In this document: positions 62,248 to 64,000 of the stretch, in pieces
Layout: every line of letters begins with the position of its first letter
How positions within the stretch are numbered: the first letter of the stretch is position 1
Source: Sodalis ligni
Lineage (GTDB): Bacteria; Pseudomonadota; Gammaproteobacteria; Enterobacterales; Enterobacteriaceae
Direction of reading: 5' to 3'
Assembly (NCBI RefSeq): GCF_016865525.2
Contig: NZ_CP075169.1
Location: 620,337-684,336, forward strand
DNA: 64,000 nt
Made by a program: the position numbers and the translations under genes
Notes under the pieces: generated by a model
Databases searched by the model: none
What the model was told of the DNA's origin: nothing
What the model saw: the letters and a program-made list of their open reading frames with translations, nothing else

Positions 62248-64000
62248 TTATACCGCGACACCGTTTTGCTGGGTTCCCGAAACCGGGCGATCATTGCCGT
62301 ACTGAGATAAAACAAACTGCTTTATCACTTTGTTCAATACCGGAGTGGACGTAATGCCGTAACGTGCCGCTATGACCCGGTAGTTCCCACCGGAACGGAT
62401 ATCCGCCATGGCCCGATCTAAATAGCATTCTTCTAATGCAACACGTGCGATTGGAGAGATGATACCGAATCGCTCGGCGAGCGTTTGGCAATTTTCACCG
62501 GCAAGCACCCCGTTGCCGGCGACGGCATTAACGCAATCTGACTGCAGCACATCAAGGCTGGCCATGAGTTGGATGCCGTATTTCCTGGCAATGTCACGCC
62601 AATGGCCGCCGGCCTGGATGTCCTTCTGTATATCCCCGCCTTTGATCAGTTTATTTTCAAGCGTTGCCACCGCCTTTGGCTGAGTAATCCGATATTTTTC
62701 CCGAATTTTACCGGCATTAAGGCTGCCTTCCATTTTGGAATCGAGAATAAAATCAATAGTGGATAATTCCAGCTGGAGCCGTGCGGCTTCGGTTTTGAGA
62801 CCCAGCCTTACGGCGATGCTATGGCAATCATTCTCCCACTTGATATCCCGCGTCCCCCTGGTGCTCACTACGTGATTTTCCAAAGCGACGCGCACCTCAT
62901 CAGTAAAAATGCCATATTTGGCGGCAATCTGATGGCAAGTCAGGCGCAGGTTGCCTTTTCGCGTAATCAGACTCTGTAAAGAGCATTTTTCCAAGGCGAC
63001 ACGGGCATTTGGATGAGATATGCCATGCCTGGTGGCTAACACTTGACAGTTATTACCATGACGGGCGTAAGCCCCGGCCAGGCCTTCTACGGCATGGCTT
63101 TCTAATACGCCACGGGCGATATGGCTGGTTATTCCGTAATGTTTGGCCACGATATCGCAGTGCTTACCCAACTGAACTTCCGCTTTGGCAACACCGTTTA
63201 TGGCATAGCTTTCGAGCAGCGTGCGTCCTTCAGGCGTAGCGATACCGTAGAGTCTGGCCAGTTCATCACAGTTATTACCGATGTGCGCCATTTCCCAAAG
63301 TCGGGTACGAATCGAAAAGTTCTCAATTTCGTTTCTCATCGCAGGGGTACATATGCCATATTTCTCGGCCAGCATAAGGCAATTACCGCCGGACCCTGCT
63401 TCTATTCCCAGGACGCCTCCTAACGCATAATACTCTAGATATTCTCGCCCGGTGGCGGTAATGATCTCATATCGTTGCGCCAGGATTACGCAGTTCTCGC
63501 CTCTTTGCGCCTTGATGCCGATGCAGTGTCTGACCATATAGGTTTCAAGCTGCATGCGTCCTGAAGGGGTAAAAACGCCATATCGCTCGGCAATATCCCC
63601 ACAGGTGTCCGTTTCATTGATTAGAGGCCGGTATGCCTCGGTAAAAATATACTGCTCAAGCAGCGCAATACTCCCTTCTTCGCCGATACCGAATTTAACG
63701 GCGACGTTACGGGCATTTTTTCCCGCCCATCCTCCTTCGCCCGCCAAGGTGTTAACAATCAACCGTTCGAGTTCCTGTAGGGACGACGGGCTGGTAATGG
63801 CATACCTCGCTGCAACATCCCTCAAGCTGCTCTCGGCGGTAATTTGGTCAATCAGCAAACGGCAAAAGGCCGTTTTATCCTCGATAGCCCGCAGCTGAGA
63901 TGCCAGGGAAGGGGTGCTTTCATAGTGAAGCCTCGCCTCGGCGGCATAGAGTGCCATGGCGATAGGCCGATCCTCTGGATTCATCTCGTAAATATGCCCG
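62248..64000 (-). CDS. Protein of fourteen 37-residue helix-type repeats, 5' end open at the window edge
   Basis: From an ATG at 63984 the protein has 578 residues, but the frame stays open to the edge, so the true start may lie beyond. After a 52-residue lead, about fourteen repeats run to the end. The repeat pattern is N-C-x-x-[LIV]-A-x-[RK]-[YH]-G-I-x-[ST]-P-x-x-R-x-x-L-E, then a second helix to residue 37, as in NCDELARLYGIATPEGRTLLE. Each unit looks like two helices joined by a GI turn. I recognise no family. Superficial likeness to helix-turn-helix motifs and to TALE/Bat repeats is noted only as analogy. The frame is intact, unlike the toxin genes. The gene lies beside murA in convergent orientation. 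Function unknown; an effector or protein/nucleic acid binding scaffold are options. Confidence 0.75.
   Translation of the reverse strand, partial: GHIYEMNPEDRPIAMALYAAEARLHYESTPSLASQLRAIEDKTAFCRLLIDQITAESSLRDVAARYAITSPSSLQELERLIVNTLAGEGGWAGKNARNVAVKFGIGEEGSIALLEQYIFTEAYRPLINETDTCGDIAERYGVFTPSGRMQLETYMVRHCIGIKAQRGENCVILAQRYEIITATGREYLEYYALGGVLGIEAGSGGNCLMLAEKYGICTPAMRNEIENFSIRTRLWEMAHIGNNCDELARLYGIATPEGRTLLESYAINGVAKAEVQLGKHCDIVAKHYGITSHIARGVLESHAVEGLAGAYARHGNNCQVLATRHGISHPNARVALEKCSLQSLITRKGNLRLTCHQIAAKYGIFTDEVRVALENHVVSTRGTRDIKWENDCHSIAVRLGLKTEAARLQLELSTIDFILDSKMEGSLNAGKIREKYRITQPKAVATLENKLIKGGDIQKDIQAGGHWRDIARKYGIQLMASLDVLQSDCVNAVAGNGVLAGENCQTLAERFGIISPIARVALEECYLDRAMADIRSGGNYRVIAARYGITSTPVLNKVIKQFVLSQYGNDRPVSGTQQNGVAV

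Overview
The window reads as a chromosomal segment of an enterobacterial Gammaproteobacterium. Nearly every housekeeping protein is close to its Escherichia coli counterpart, and the blocks aaeBAX-aaeR-tldD-yhdP-rng-maf-mreDCB-csrD, aroQ-accBC-yhdT-panF-prmA-dusB-fis and murA-ibaG-mlaBCDEF-yrbG-kdsDC-lptCAB-rpoN-hpf-ptsN-rapZ-npr are in the classical order. Large toxin-like genes broken by many frameshifts, ERIC repeats and a high-GC core suggest a Sodalis-like, host-associated lineage. That assignment is an inference from gene content only.

Layout. 1-3584 holds a decayed toxin gene (dermonecrotic-toxin/DUF6543-type core plus a C-terminal ADP-ribosyltransferase fold), visibly AT-richer than its surroundings. 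3596-12793 (minus) carries marC, fis, dusB, prmA, panF, yhdT, accC, accB, aroQ, msrQ and msrP. 13125-25622 (plus) carries csrD, mreBCD, maf, rng, yhdP and tldD. 25796-34906 holds aaeR, aaeXAB, a semialdehyde dehydrogenase, yhcO, yjgA, pmbA and cybC, with two ERIC elements. 35045-48776 is an accessory island: a second decayed toxin on the minus strand, then a plus-strand operon of nine genes and its PRD/PTS regulator. 48777-56877 (minus) is the npr-rapZ-ptsN-hpf-rpoN-lptBAC-kdsCD-yrbG block. 57128-62180 (plus) is mlaFEDCB-ibaG-murA. 62248 to the right edge (minus) is an unusual protein made of about fourteen 37-residue repeats.

The most interesting intact system is 39944-48776. It encodes a small PRD protein, a glycine-rich SFCGS protein, DUF4312, two polytopic membrane proteins (DUF4311 and DUF4310), an amidohydrolase/deacetylase, a DgaE-like PLP ammonia-lyase, a KDGP-aldolase-family protein, an exported lactonase and a regulator with HTH, two PRDs, EIIB and EIIA. 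I read this as uptake and catabolism of an N-acylated amino-sugar acid or its lactone: outside lactone opening, import, deacylation, ammonia elimination to a keto-deoxy sugar acid, and aldol cleavage. No kinase is present, so phosphorylation may be coupled to an uncharacterised PTS-like transporter.

The rest is core physiology: envelope building (lptABC, kdsCD, mlaA-partner system, murA, mreBCD, yhdP), fatty acid initiation (accBC), the nitrogen PTS with RpoN, and RNA turnover (rng, csrD, rapZ). The frameshifts cluster almost wholly in the toxin loci. A likely exception is the last codons of csrD.
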